A DNA stretch of 64,000 nt. Source: Caldilineaceae bacterium. Lineage in GTDB: Bacteria > Chloroflexota > Anaerolineae > Caldilineales > Caldilineaceae. The stretch's first letter is position 1. The number at the start of each line of letters is the position of its first letter. The notes under the pieces are model-generated. The model made no database searches. It was given only the letters and a program-made list of their open reading frames with translations, and was not told where the DNA came from. Where the stretch lies: NCBI GenBank assembly GCA_026708085.1, contig JAPOVP010000028.1, positions 1-64,000 of the forward strand, given 5' to 3'. A program made the position numbers and the translations under genes. Shown here piece by piece: positions 1 through 8,481 of this stretch.

Positions 1-155
1 GGCTCCGCCCCCGCAACGCCCCCTCTCCTACAACATGCCTCGCCGACCAGGTGTCTCTATTCGAACAGGTGCCCAGCCGAAAGTGTCTAGCCAGACCACG
101 TCCCGCCAGTCCCATCAGATCCCCGTAGGTGCCGGCCTTGTGCCTGCCCTGTGCC
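1..155. repeat. Dispersed two-hairpin repeat, copy A (cut by window start)
   Basis: This stretch is collinear with and mostly identical to 13462-13615, differing by scattered substitutions and small indels. It starts inside the GC-rich hairpin arm (GGCTCCGCCCCCGC), runs through a shared CAACGCCCCCTCTCC block and continues into a longer tail shared only with copy B. No reading frame is preserved between copies, so it reads as non-coding repeat. The 5' part lies outside the window. Confidence 0.75.
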
Positions 156-249
156 CCGCTATGAGCCGGATCACAGTATCGCACACCGCCGCCCCGCATT
201 CCCCACATGACCCCTCTCGCCCCAGAACTGGGACGCGCCCCTCCGTCAT

Positions 250-600
250 TCGATTCTTGAACCTGTAGAATCTGTCAGCGAAGTACTTACCGAACAAGCA
301 GCTTCCTTCATCCTTACTGGCCGTATAGAGCGCCTGAGTCTCTTTGGCGTCGGGCAGAACTATCCCAAAGACAGAGGGAAGAGTATCGCCAGTCTTGTAG
401 AGACCTGTTGAGATGACTGTTCCACCTCAAACTCACTGCAGAATGCTGCTGTCTGCAGGAAGCACTCGACAAAGAACTGGCGACCGATCTCCAAGAAATG
501 TTTCTGACGTGGGTTCTTGCAAAAACCAAGCCGGAGCATGACGTCTACGAAGCTGACCGAGTCAAACCATCGGCGACCCTGACCTCCGCGCCCGCTTGGA
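250..600 (+). pseudogene. Possible decayed gene remnant, unknown family
   Basis: Two plus-strand stretches read like protein but sit in different frames. One runs from about 250 to a stop near 410 (includes ESVSEVLTEQAASF and RIERLSLFGVGQNYPKDRG). The second runs from about 420 to about 600 (includes LQEALDKELATDLQEMF). Neither has a convincing start or ribosome binding site, and I do not recognise the family. I read this as the frameshifted remains of one gene, but chance open frames in GC-rich DNA could look the same. From 600 to 810 I see only leader sequence for the next gene. Confidence 0.25.
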
Positions 601-810
601 CAATCCTGGCAGGGGCGCTTTCCAGGCTTCGGGGATTTATGGCTGATGTCCGTCCTCGAAGTAGCGTCTGGTCCAATCCCTACCTTGCTCCCGCGAAGGT
701 TACCTCCTATAATCTGCCAAAGATTTCCCTATACTATTGTCCAGTTTCTGCCCAGTGGCGCCTGAGTTTCCATGTGGGCGGACATACTCTCGTATTTTGA
801 GGAGATTCCT

Positions 811-1467
811 ATGGACATTCAGCTGATCTTTCGGACGTGGGTAAACGCACTGACCCAGCCTGGCGAAGAGTTCTTCGCCGCCCAACGAGAGAACGCGTCC
901 GCGACGCTGTCGACCGCACTCACCTGGATCATCGCGGCATCGATAATTGCAGCGCTTCTCGGCGCGCTCAGATCCACCATATTCTCAGCACCAATGGGCG
1001 GGTTTGATCAGCTTGTGGACCTGCTTCCCCCCGATGTCCAAGACGAGTTCGGGACAGCTGTCGAAACCGGCCCAACCGCAGGAACGGCCTTCAGCTTCGC
1101 CACCATCATTATCGGGCCCATCAGTTTCCTCATCGGAGTTGGGATCTACCACCTGATCGCTAGACTTCTGGGCGGAATCGGACAGTATGGCCGCTACACT
1201 TATCTCTATGCAACCTTTGCCGCGCCGCTCATGATTGTTACCTCCGTTCTCGGATTCATTCCGGTGCTTGGAGGCTGCATTAGCGCTATCTTGGCGATTT
1301 ACCAGCTTGTTCTTGCCTATTACGCCACGAAGGTGGAATACAACCTGACCCAAGGGAGGGCCATCATTGTTGTTGTCGCCCCCCTCCTCGTTGGGGTTAT
1401 CCTGGCCGCTTGCCTGGCAGTAGTTGCCCTCGGCGCCGTCCTCTCAATCCTGAGAAACTTTACATGA
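811..1467 (+). CDS. Yip1-domain polytopic membrane protein
   Basis: Predicted 218-residue integral membrane protein resembling the bacterial Yip1 family (PF04893-type). No enzymatic role is known for such proteins. A soluble N-terminus (IFRTWVNALTQPGEEF) is followed by about five hydrophobic segments, including AFSFATIIIGPISFLIGVGI, a central FAAPLMIVTSVLGFIPVLGG and a C-terminal IIVVVAPLLVGVILAAC. I chose the ATG at 811 because GAGGAG lies 6 bases upstream; an ATG at 772 in the same frame has no such site. Its stop overlaps the ATG of the broken amidohydrolase copy (ATGA at 1464-1467), so the two were once probably translationally coupled. Family call moderate, membrane location confident. 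Confidence 0.7.
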   Translation: MDIQLIFRTWVNALTQPGEEFFAAQRENASATLSTALTWIIAASIIAALLGALRSTIFSAPMGGFDQLVDLLPPDVQDEFGTAVETGPTAGTAFSFATIIIGPISFLIGVGIYHLIARLLGGIGQYGRYTYLYATFAAPLMIVTSVLGFIPVLGGCISAILAIYQLVLAYYATKVEYNLTQGRAIIVVVAPLLVGVILAACLAVVALGAVLSILRNFT

Positions 1468-1770
1468 CCATCATCGACATTCACAATCACCCTGGCTGTC
1501 ACCACTACAACTTGCCACGGTTTCTGGCGACGAGAACAGTTCCGGCACGACAAAGCACCTGTTACCTTTCCTGCCATAGTCCGCAGCGACATCACGAGCC
1601 CTCCTGCCATCTCCCGGCCGTGCATTCTGGCTGACGAGCCGTTTGTGTGCCCTTTGCTGCCTGTCCGCACTACCGGCAAGCTGCCGCGAAGACTCACTCT
1701 CGCTATGCCGCGGATTCCCGAATTCATCGACCTCCCGACACAGACCTTCCTCCGGCTCCACGAACGCTAG
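1464..1770 (+). pseudogene. Degenerate amidohydrolase copy (paralogue of 2976-3881)
   Basis: The first codons (MTIIDIHNHPGCHHYNLPRF) match the start of the intact amidohydrolase at 2976 (MTIIDAHNHPDWHGHDLPKF). Further matching pieces follow in shifted frames: FRHDK near 1535 against FGIDK, ACPHYRQAA near 1660 against ACLRYKQAA, and PEFIDLP near 1725 against PEAIDQL. At least two frameshifts and stops separate them, and nothing recognisable remains past about 1770, so roughly two thirds of the gene is gone. It overlaps the Yip1 stop by ATGA. This is a dead duplicate, not a functional product. Confidence 0.75.
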
Positions 1771-2031
1771 TGATTCGCGGCTGGACTGCACCCCGGCCGC
1801 GCTGGGAACCTGCAAATCGTTGGCGGCACTGTCACGACTTCCCCATGTTGTTACTCCCAGTTCAGTTGTATCGAAAAGGGACAAATGGAGAGAGGCTCTC
1901 TGATTCTGAAACGGAGGTTTCCTTCGGGCGCACGTCGGGGGTTTCGCTAGTGTCCGAAACTAGATGCAACTACCAAGGGAGAAGTTAACCATCGAGTTGC
2001 CGCACTCACCAATTGCAGCTAAAATGAACGT

Positions 2032-2292
2032 ATGGGCTAAGAGTGGGACGAGGAGAAACGACGCGTAAATCGGGAGAAACACGGCGTCGACTTCTCGAAA
2101 ATTGAAGGCTTCGATTGGGCGAATTCGACAGTAAGACTGGACAATCGGCATCAGGAGCAGCGCCACATCGCAGTAGGACGTGTTGGCACTCGCCTCCATG
2201 TAGTTGTCTTTACCAGGCGTGGAATGGATATCCGCATAGTCAGCTTTCGCAGGGCCAACTCTCGAGAGCCCAGATGCTATGAACAGCGGTAA
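2032..2292 (+). pseudogene. brnT: BrnT-like toxin gene with an in-frame TAA at codon 3
   Basis: From 2041 the plus strand reads through 83 codons to TAA at 2290-2292 with a typical BrnT pattern: EWDEEKRRVNREKHGVDF at the N-terminus, then RHIAVGRVGTRLHVVVFTRRG and a C-terminal RIVSFRRANSRE. BrnT toxins are small RelE-like ribonucleases whose genes sit just upstream of brnA. The only in-frame ATG with the right spacing (2032) is followed by GGC and then TAA (2038-2040), where the family usually has an aromatic residue before EWD, so a TAT/TAC to TAA change is the simplest reading. No other start codon lies in frame until the Met near residue 65. Its end overlaps brnA by 14 bases, the normal brnTA arrangement. 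Family assignment strong, inactivation likely. Confidence 0.75.
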
Positions 2293-2605
2293 ATCCCGGG
2301 GTAAATCCTTTGAAGAGGTCAGAGGTGAGTATGGGGAAGACGCCGCCATAGACGCCGGAATCGCAGCTGATCCCGACACGATTGAACTGGATGAGGAATG
2401 GTTCAAGCAGGCGCGGCCCGCCAGCGAAGTAATTCCAAGTATAGTCGAGGGCTATCAGCACTCTCAAAAGAGGGAAGCCAATTCTACATAAGTAATGCTC
2501 CCCATTCCTCTTGACGCTGATCTGGCGGAGCGCATCCGCAGCATCGGGCCAGGCTGGGAAGAGGTAGTAAACGAAAAACTCCACCAGGCATTCACTCAAC
2601 CTTAG
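2279..2605 (+). pseudogene. brnA: BrnA-like antitoxin interrupted by an in-frame TAA
   Basis: An ATG at 2279, overlapping the brnT end, opens a 70-residue frame carrying the BrnA-type motif DEEWFKQARPASEV before a TAA at 2489-2491. The same frame continues immediately with LPIPLDADLAERIRSIGPGWEEVVNEKL and stops at 2603-2605. That second part matches the C-terminal ribbon-helix-helix half of BrnA antitoxins, which bind DNA and cap the toxin. The gene is thus an approximately 108-codon antitoxin split by one nonsense codon. Reinitiation at the ATG at 2495 could give a separate 36-residue DNA-binding piece, so residual function is not excluded. With the broken brnT upstream, the whole module is probably dead. 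Confidence 0.75.
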
Positions 2606-2975
2606 GTCGCAACTATCCTCTTGCCATATCGCGTATTCCTGCCCCTGCGATTAACTCACTCATTCCACTCTGCGTTTTAGAGAGTGGCGTGAGTTCTGGC
2701 CACGCACTCCAGGCCACTTGCGACTGTCATTCTCAGGTCAATCTTCTATCTGCAGTGGTAGTTTAGGCTATGCTTGGACCGCAGGTCTTTGAGTTCGAAC
2801 CCCCAGAACCTCCCGCATTCCTGAGAACCCGGAATCTTCGGATTGTACTCGTTGAAGCGTATGTACCACTGCCTCTTCTCACACACGCGCAAAGAAACAC
2901 CTGCCCATCAGAAAACTCTCGGCAACTCCCAGGTACGAAGATGTCGAAACACTGCCACGTCTGGAAATACTGCTT
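2606..2975. other. Intergenic, no gene seen
   Basis: About 370 bases between the broken antitoxin and the intact amidohydrolase. I find no coding frame with family resemblance and no clear terminator. A GTTCGAACCCCC stretch near 2800 resembles a tRNA T-loop, but the stems do not pair. Confidence 0.5.
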
Positions 2976-3881
2976 ATGACCATCATCGACGCCCACAACC
3001 ACCCCGACTGGCACGGCCATGACCTGCCCAAGTTCCTCGCCAATATGGACCGCTTCGGCATCGACAAGACTTGGCTCCTGACCTGGGAGTGCCCGCCGGA
3101 CGAGTGCAATCCGGCCAGCTACTTCAAGGCCATGCACTTCGGCGACGGCAGCGCATATCCGGTCCCATTCGAAGCCTGTCTGCGCTACAAACAGGCCGCC
3201 CCCGAACGCTTCGTCCTCGGCTACGCACCCGACCCCCGCCGCCCCGAAGCCATCGACCAGCTCCACGCCGCCATCGAGATCCACGGCGTGCAGGTCTGCG
3301 GCGAAATCAAGCTGCGCATGCTCTACGACAACCCCGATGCCCTGCGCATGTTCCGCTTCTGCGGTGAGAAAGGGCTGCCAGTCACCTTCCACATCGACTA
3401 CCCTATTCCCACGGGCCACCGCTATCCCCGCACCGACTGGTGGTACGGCGGCAGCATCGACTCCTTCGAGCGTGCCCTGCAGGCCTGTCCCCACACCGTC
3501 TTCATCGGCCACGCGCCCGGCTTCTGGGCCCACATCTCCGGCGACGATCAGTACGACAAAGTCGGCTACCCCAAGGGCCCGGTTCTTCCCGGCGGCCGCC
3601 TCTTCCACATCTTCCGCACCTATCCCAACCTCTACGCCGACCTCTCCGCCGGCTCAGCCTACACCGCCCTTACCCGCGATTTCAGCCAGCTCAAGGACTA
3701 TCCGTTCTCACCGGACAGCGGACCGACGGCCGAGCCATTCTTCCTCGAATTCCAGGACCGCCTCCTCTTCGGTCGCGACTTCTTCGACGACCGCATGCAA
3801 AAGCTGCTCAACGGTCTCGACCTGTCTCCGGAAGTTCGACACAAGATTTTCTGTGCCAATGCCGAGGCCCTTCTAGCCTAG
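2976..3881 (+). CDS. Amidohydrolase-2 family metal-dependent hydrolase
   Basis: 301-residue TIM-barrel hydrolase of the amidohydrolase-2 type (PF04909). The metal-binding HxH sits at the very N-terminus (IIDAHNHPD, His7 and His9). Further barrel signatures follow: GEIKLR near residue 94, TFHIDYP near 136, IGHAPGFW near 178 and the C-terminal LFGRDFFDDRM Asp motif near 273. Members act as hydrolases, decarboxylases or lactonases on cyclic or aromatic acids; the substrate cannot be told from sequence. Length is normal for the family and the ATG at 2976 is supported by homology to the dead copy at 1464. It is monocistronic here, flanked by decayed DNA upstream and a convergent gene downstream. 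Confidence 0.8.
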   Translation: MTIIDAHNHPDWHGHDLPKFLANMDRFGIDKTWLLTWECPPDECNPASYFKAMHFGDGSAYPVPFEACLRYKQAAPERFVLGYAPDPRRPEAIDQLHAAIEIHGVQVCGEIKLRMLYDNPDALRMFRFCGEKGLPVTFHIDYPIPTGHRYPRTDWWYGGSIDSFERALQACPHTVFIGHAPGFWAHISGDDQYDKVGYPKGPVLPGGRLFHIFRTYPNLYADLSAGSAYTALTRDFSQLKDYPFSPDSGPTAEPFFLEFQDRLLFGRDFFDDRMQKLLNGLDLSPEVRHKIFCANAEALLA

Positions 3882-3989
3882 AGCACTTCCATCAGCTGTC
3901 AGATACTTTTCCCTTATTCACTTCTCTGGAGACCCGGCCGATGATATTGAGAGGAGTTGGAAACGGGGAGCCGGAAGAGCGGGCTTTCG

Positions 3990-4949
3990 CTATTCGTCTA
4001 GTGCCTCTAATGCGCCTAGGGCAACCGCCATCAGCTTCCTGTAGCGGGGGGCGTCTACCTTAGTGACTACGTCCACCTCGGTCCATTCGCCTTCTCTTGC
4101 GAATCCGTCCGTCAGAATGCGTCGGTCGAAAACCGTAGCGCCCCTTGTCACGCCGCTTGAAAGTTCCACGTGGACGGGCTTGCCTACCGTAGTGGCGCCT
4201 TCTGGGTCGATCACAGTCGCAACAGTACCAGCGTCGCCGATTAGAGAAAACGCCATCCCAAAAAATCGGCAGTAATGTAGGATGATTCCCCCGGCGATAC
4301 GCGCGCCCGCTCCTTTCGACTGGGTCAGCGCCTTTGCCTCCTCCTCTGTAATCCTCACTTGCATGAACGGGTCTAAAGGGTACAAAGTAACCGGCAGCCC
4401 GCTCTGAAGTACGATGGACGCCGCCTCCGGATCGTGGCAAACGTTGAATTCCCCTGCAGGCGTGGTATTTCCGGGCGCGGCGTACGTCCCGCCCATTACA
4501 TACAGCCGCTCGATCTTCTCCCCAATCCGCGGATACATCCGCAGCAACATGGCAATATTCGACAGCGGAGCCAGGCAGATCAAAGTCACCGGCTCGTCTG
4601 CGTCGCTCAATGTGCGCCGCAGAAACTCCACTGCATGCTCGCCGGCCCTGCAACGCCGCGGCGCCGGCAGACCGAGATCTCCCATCCCGTCACCGCCGTG
4701 TAAAGCTGGGGCCGGTAGCCCGGGATTGAGAACTGGTCTGTCCATCCCCGCCGCCACCGGGACCGGCGGAGCGTCGATCGCGTCCAGAAGAGTCAACGTA
4801 TTGCTGACGACCTGCTCCAGTGCGCAGTTTCCCGCCACACAAGTTATCCCGCGCACATCCAGCGTCGGCGACGCCATCGCCAGCAGCAGAGCCAGCGCAT
4901 CGTCACCGCCAGTATCGACGTCGAGCAATACGGGAAGCGCTTCCGTCAT
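3990..4949 (-). CDS. Inosine-uridine preferring nucleoside hydrolase family protein
   Basis: 319-residue enzyme of the IunH/nucleoside N-ribohydrolase family, which splits ribonucleosides into base and ribose. The calcium-site signature is at the N-terminus (VDTGGDDALAL, residues about 10-20; the usual form is DTDPGxDDA), and the family NxxxE-type region AGEFNVCHDPEAA and a C-terminal FDRRILTDG segment are present. I chose the ATG at 4949, preceded by AGGAG seven bases upstream, over an in-frame upstream extension. It lies 10 bases after the MFS gene on the same strand, so a transporter-plus-nucleoside-hydrolase salvage operon is likely. The departure from canonical DTDPG is minor, so I expect an active enzyme, possibly with shifted substrate preference. 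Confidence 0.88.
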   Translation of the reverse strand: MTEALPVLLDVDTGGDDALALLLAMASPTLDVRGITCVAGNCALEQVVSNTLTLLDAIDAPPVPVAAGMDRPVLNPGLPAPALHGGDGMGDLGLPAPRRCRAGEHAVEFLRRTLSDADEPVTLICLAPLSNIAMLLRMYPRIGEKIERLYVMGGTYAAPGNTTPAGEFNVCHDPEAASIVLQSGLPVTLYPLDPFMQVRITEEEAKALTQSKGAGARIAGGIILHYCRFFGMAFSLIGDAGTVATVIDPEGATTVGKPVHVELSSGVTRGATVFDRRILTDGFAREGEWTEVDVVTKVDAPRYRKLMAVALGALEALDE

Positions 4950-4959
4950 TTCTAAGCTC

Positions 4960-6201
4960 CTAACCTGCAGACGATGGGCCCACTGTCGCCATCGAAGACC
5001 TGTCTCGTCTGTGCAGCGCCACGGCAAATGCCGCCATGAGCAGCGCACCTAGTACCGGCGCCAATACGAGGCCCTCCAGTGCAGCGTCCAGTGTCAGTTG
5101 ATCCGCTACCCATCCGGTAAAAGTCGCACCCAGCCCCCCAGGCCACCAGCCCAACCCCATCACCAGACCAGACGCCATCGCCATGCCCCGCGGCCAGACC
5201 TCCTGCGCAACGACAACCGTAGTCGGATAGGTGCATCCCAACAAGAAGCCGATCGCGCCAGCATAGATGAACTGCACGCCGCCGCCCGAGCTGATGAAGA
5301 ACCAGTATGCCGGCCCGAGCAAGGCGAAACTGCTCAACAACACCTGCCAGCGGCCGAACCGGTCGGACAAGATTCCCCCAAAGAGGCTTCCCACCCCGAT
5401 CAGGAGCGAGAGTACGAAAAGCATCTGCCCGCCATAAACCACCGAGAAGCCTCTGTCTTCCAGCAAGGTCGGCAGATAGGTCGTCAGGCTGAGTTGAAAC
5501 CAGGCGCGGGTCATCGCCACCACCGTGATCAAGACCAGTCCCAGCAAGAAGCCCTGACCGGCCCGCGACTGGCGCTGGCGATGCGCTTCGCGTTCAACTT
5601 TGCTCTCCTGACCCAGCCCGTTGACCAGCCAGATGGCGGCCAGGACCACGACCGGCAGCAGGACGACTGTCCCCTTCAACCCCAGCACGCCTAATCCAAT
5701 CGCCAGTAACAGTGGGCTGCCTGCCGAGCCAATGTTACCTCCGACAGCGAAGAACGAAACTGCACGCCCCCGCTTCCCCTCGTCAGTGGCCTTCGTGACT
5801 ACCGAAGCGCCCGCCGGGTGAAAAGCCGCCGATCCAAACCCGGCCAGCGCCACCCCGATCAGCAGGACCCAATAATTGCCGCTGAAGCCGAGCACAGCCA
5901 TGATCAGCCCTACCCACAAAACGCTTAAAGCCGCAATTCGCCGCGCATCAAAACGGTCGATGAAGAATCCGAACAACGGCTGCGCCAAGGACATCGTCGT
6001 GGTTCCAACCAAGGTAATCATGCCGATCTGCCCGTAGGTCAACCCAAACTCGGCGCGATACAGTGGGAAAAAGACCGGCAAATACTGGTGAAATAGCTCC
6101 AGCAGAAAGTGCCCGCCAGCCACCAGCAAAACCGTATTCGTCAACAGTTCGTGCCTGAGCCTGGGACGCGGTATTGTATCTGCCTGCCTGTCACTTATCA
6201 T
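4960..6201 (-). CDS. MFS transporter, Fsr (fosmidomycin-resistance)-like
   Basis: 413-residue major facilitator with about 12 hydrophobic segments in the inner membrane. The N-terminal half contains GMITLVGTTTMSLAQPLFGF followed by the MFS loop FIDRFDARR, and GFGSAAFHPAGAS, a stretch characteristic of Fsr-type transporters near residue 120. The second half has GGILSDRFGRW. Fsr relatives export small anionic or drug-like compounds, but placement directly ahead of a nucleoside hydrolase suggests nucleosides or related metabolites as cargo; that part is inference. Purine-rich GAGAAGAGAAG precedes the ATG. It is the first gene of a two-gene minus-strand operon. Confidence 0.85.
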   Translation of the reverse strand: MISDRQADTIPRPRLRHELLTNTVLLVAGGHFLLELFHQYLPVFFPLYRAEFGLTYGQIGMITLVGTTTMSLAQPLFGFFIDRFDARRIAALSVLWVGLIMAVLGFSGNYWVLLIGVALAGFGSAAFHPAGASVVTKATDEGKRGRAVSFFAVGGNIGSAGSPLLLAIGLGVLGLKGTVVLLPVVVLAAIWLVNGLGQESKVEREAHRQRQSRAGQGFLLGLVLITVVAMTRAWFQLSLTTYLPTLLEDRGFSVVYGGQMLFVLSLLIGVGSLFGGILSDRFGRWQVLLSSFALLGPAYWFFISSGGGVQFIYAGAIGFLLGCTYPTTVVVAQEVWPRGMAMASGLVMGLGWWPGGLGATFTGWVADQLTLDAALEGLVLAPVLGALLMAAFAVALHRRDRSSMATVGPSSAG

Positions 6202-6487
6202 TGTGCCCGTCTTCTCTTCTCAGTGCTGTCGAACTGGACTACCCGTTAAGCTTGAATGCCGTTTAACATAAACCGGTCGCCCCGTCGGCGCATCGGCTTA
6301 CACCACTCCTCCTCGGGCACTCGCGGGCAAAAATAAAGAGGGAACGAAGATCAACCCTCTTCTTCCCTCTACTTCGGCCATGATAATATGCAAGGGAGGA
6401 ACTGGCAACTTGAGCGCCTTCACAATGGCTCTCTCAAATCCCTTCACAGAACTGGCAGACTGGGCGCCGCAGAGGAAAGATCTCCAA

Positions 6488-7198
6488 ATGTTCAATGTCT
6501 GTGTCAACTGCGGTCAATACCACGTCGATAAAGAGATAACCGATCCGGCCACCTCAGTTGAATTCTCCCATCCCCGCAGCCCGGACCACTGGCAACAGGA
6601 CGCGTGGCTGGCTTTTGCCACCTGTCCACGGTGCGGCCGTGCTTACCCATTTCTGCAGCTGCCGCTCCTCCTCGTAGGCGGAGCCAGCGCCTCCGGCAAA
6701 ACCGCAATTCTGCATGAGCTCTCGGGCCGCATCGCCGCCGCCGTGCTCCTCGAAGCCGACCTGCTCTGGCTTAAGGAGTTTGAAGCACCCTCAGACGGCC
6801 ATCGTCGCTTCTTCGAGACATGGCTGCGCATGGCAAAAAACATCGGCCAAAGCGGCCGTCCCGCGGCCCTCTTTGGCGCCGGCCTGGCCGTCCCCGAAAA
6901 CATCGAACAGTGCCTTGAGCGCCGCTATTTTGGCCGGGTCCACTACCTGGCTCTTGTCTGTGAAGAAGACCTGCTCCGCCAGCGCCTCCTCGCCCGCCCC
7001 GCTTGGCGCAAAAGCGGCCAGGCCGAACAGCTGGCCGCACAACTGAATTTCAACCGCTGGCTGCAGACTGACGGGCCGCATCAAACGCCGCCTGTAACCC
7101 TTCTGGATACAACCGGCACATCTGTCCGGGACTCGGCAATAGCCGTCAAAGGGTGGATGAAACACGCCCTGGCGTCGGCAATGCCCGGCACGATCTGA
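6488..7198 (+). CDS. Zinc-ribbon P-loop NTPase (nucleotide kinase-like), unknown function
   Basis: 236-residue soluble protein. The N-terminal ~50 residues carry two CxxC pairs (Cys5/Cys8 in CVNCGQYH, Cys46/Cys49 in CPRCGRAYPF), a likely zinc ribbon. It is followed at once by a Walker A loop GGASASGKT (residues 64-72) and a shikimate/adenylate-kinase-like fold with an acidic EADLLW segment and an Arg-rich lid region (RQRLLARPAWRKSG). I placed the start at 6488, where AGGAAAG sits nine bases upstream and the frame begins just before the first CxxC; a longer in-frame start at 6380 has no ribosome site. The stop lies 3 bases before the next MFS gene, suggesting co-transcription. The substrate is unknown; a small-molecule or nucleoside kinase is my guess. 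Confidence 0.6.
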   Translation: MFNVCVNCGQYHVDKEITDPATSVEFSHPRSPDHWQQDAWLAFATCPRCGRAYPFLQLPLLLVGGASASGKTAILHELSGRIAAAVLLEADLLWLKEFEAPSDGHRRFFETWLRMAKNIGQSGRPAALFGAGLAVPENIEQCLERRYFGRVHYLALVCEEDLLRQRLLARPAWRKSGQAEQLAAQLNFNRWLQTDGPHQTPPVTLLDTTGTSVRDSAIAVKGWMKHALASAMPGTI

Positions 7199-7201
7199 CC
7201 C

Positions 7202-8473
7202 ATGAACGCCCCCGACAGTCTCTGGCGGAACTGGTCGTTTGCCCGGCTCTGGATCGCCCACGTCACCTCAGGTGCCGGCACAGCCATCACGAATGTCGCT
7301 CTGCCGCTCGCCGCCGTCCTCGTACTGGGCGCTACGCCCACGCAAATGGGCCTGCTTGCCGCCGCCGGCTCTCTCCCCAACCTCCTCTTCGGTCTTGTTG
7401 CCGGTGTCTGGGTAGACCGCGTCCGGCGCAAGCCGATTCTCATTTGGGCCGATATCGGCCGTTCCCTGCTTCTTGTCACCATACCCGTCGCCGCTTGGCT
7501 GGGCCAGCTCTCCTTCCTTCAAATCTGGCTCGTAATATTTGCCACCGGCACGTTCACTGTTTTCTTCCAGATCGCTGCCATTTCAGTTCTGCCCGCCCTC
7601 GTCGAGAAAAGGCAACTGGTTGAAGCCAACAGCAAACTCTCCACCAGCGATGCCGTCATCGCCATCGCCGGACCCGCCGCCGCCGGCGGCCTCGTCCAGC
7701 TCTTCAGTGCTCCCAGAGCCATTCTTGTCGACGCCTTTTCCTATCTGCTTTCCGCCCTCGCCCTCGGCGGCGTCGCCGAAGAAAAGCCACCCGCCGCCGC
7801 ACATCCGGATCGCGGCGACGCACGGAAGCCCATCAATGGGATCCAAGCCGCCGTCGCATCGATTGGTCGCGAGGTGGGAGAAGGGGTGTTCGAGCTCCTG
7901 CGAACACCGCTGCTGAGAGCATTGACGATCACCTCCAGCCTGGGCATGCTGGCCGGTTCCATCTCGGCGGCAGTGCAGATGCTCTTTCTCGTCAATCAGC
8001 TGCACTTCACGCCGTCCATCATCGGCATCGTCTCTGCCTGCGCTGGCATCGGCTCCCTGGCCGGCGCGATGCTTGCAGGAAAAGCCGCGCGGCATCTGCA
8101 AGCTGGTAGGACGCTCGTCTTAGGCAAACTGCTGTGGATCGCGGGTACGCTGCTGCTGGCAACCGCCGACCTGACTGGCCGCGAAACGGCTGCCGCCGGC
8201 GCTGCACAGGCGCTGGTAGGTCTGGGCAGCACGCTCTACTTCGTCAATCAGCTCAGTCTCCGCCAGGCAATTACCTCTGTTCGGCTGCTGGGCCGTGTTA
8301 CCGCCGCTCGCCGCTTCGTCCTCTTCGGCGTTGCTACCGTTGGCGCCTTTGTCGGCGGAGCTCTGGGAGAGTCAATCGGTCTGCGAGGGACTCTTCTTGT
8401 CGGGTCCGTGGCCCTCGCCCTAGAACTGGTCCTGCTACTGCTACCAACGATCCGGCAGGCTAGAATCGAATGA
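7202..8473 (+). CDS. MFS transporter, EntS/MFS_3-like
   Basis: 423-residue major facilitator resembling the enterobactin-exporter EntS/MFS_3 group. Early WRNWSFARLWIAH is typical of that group, followed by TQMGLLAAAGSLPNLLFGL and the loop GVWVDRVRRKP near residue 70. About twelve membrane segments are visible; the second half has a similar but weaker loop (AGKAARHLQAGR). Members export small molecules such as siderophores or macrolides; the cargo here is unknown. It starts three bases after the P-loop protein gene and ends eight bases short of the convergent MFS gene at 8482. No unusual features. Confidence 0.85.
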   Translation: MNAPDSLWRNWSFARLWIAHVTSGAGTAITNVALPLAAVLVLGATPTQMGLLAAAGSLPNLLFGLVAGVWVDRVRRKPILIWADIGRSLLLVTIPVAAWLGQLSFLQIWLVIFATGTFTVFFQIAAISVLPALVEKRQLVEANSKLSTSDAVIAIAGPAAAGGLVQLFSAPRAILVDAFSYLLSALALGGVAEEKPPAAAHPDRGDARKPINGIQAAVASIGREVGEGVFELLRTPLLRALTITSSLGMLAGSISAAVQMLFLVNQLHFTPSIIGIVSACAGIGSLAGAMLAGKAARHLQAGRTLVLGKLLWIAGTLLLATADLTGRETAAAGAAQALVGLGSTLYFVNQLSLRQAITSVRLLGRVTAARRFVLFGVATVGAFVGGALGESIGLRGTLLVGSVALALELVLLLLPTIRQARIE

Positions 8474-8481
8474 ACGCTCCG

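Noticed and set aside
2755-2830. tRNA-like stretch with GTTCGAACCCCC and GGTAG
   Set aside because: T-stem and acceptor pairs do not form and the anticodon arm is inconsistent, so it is not a tRNA by eye.
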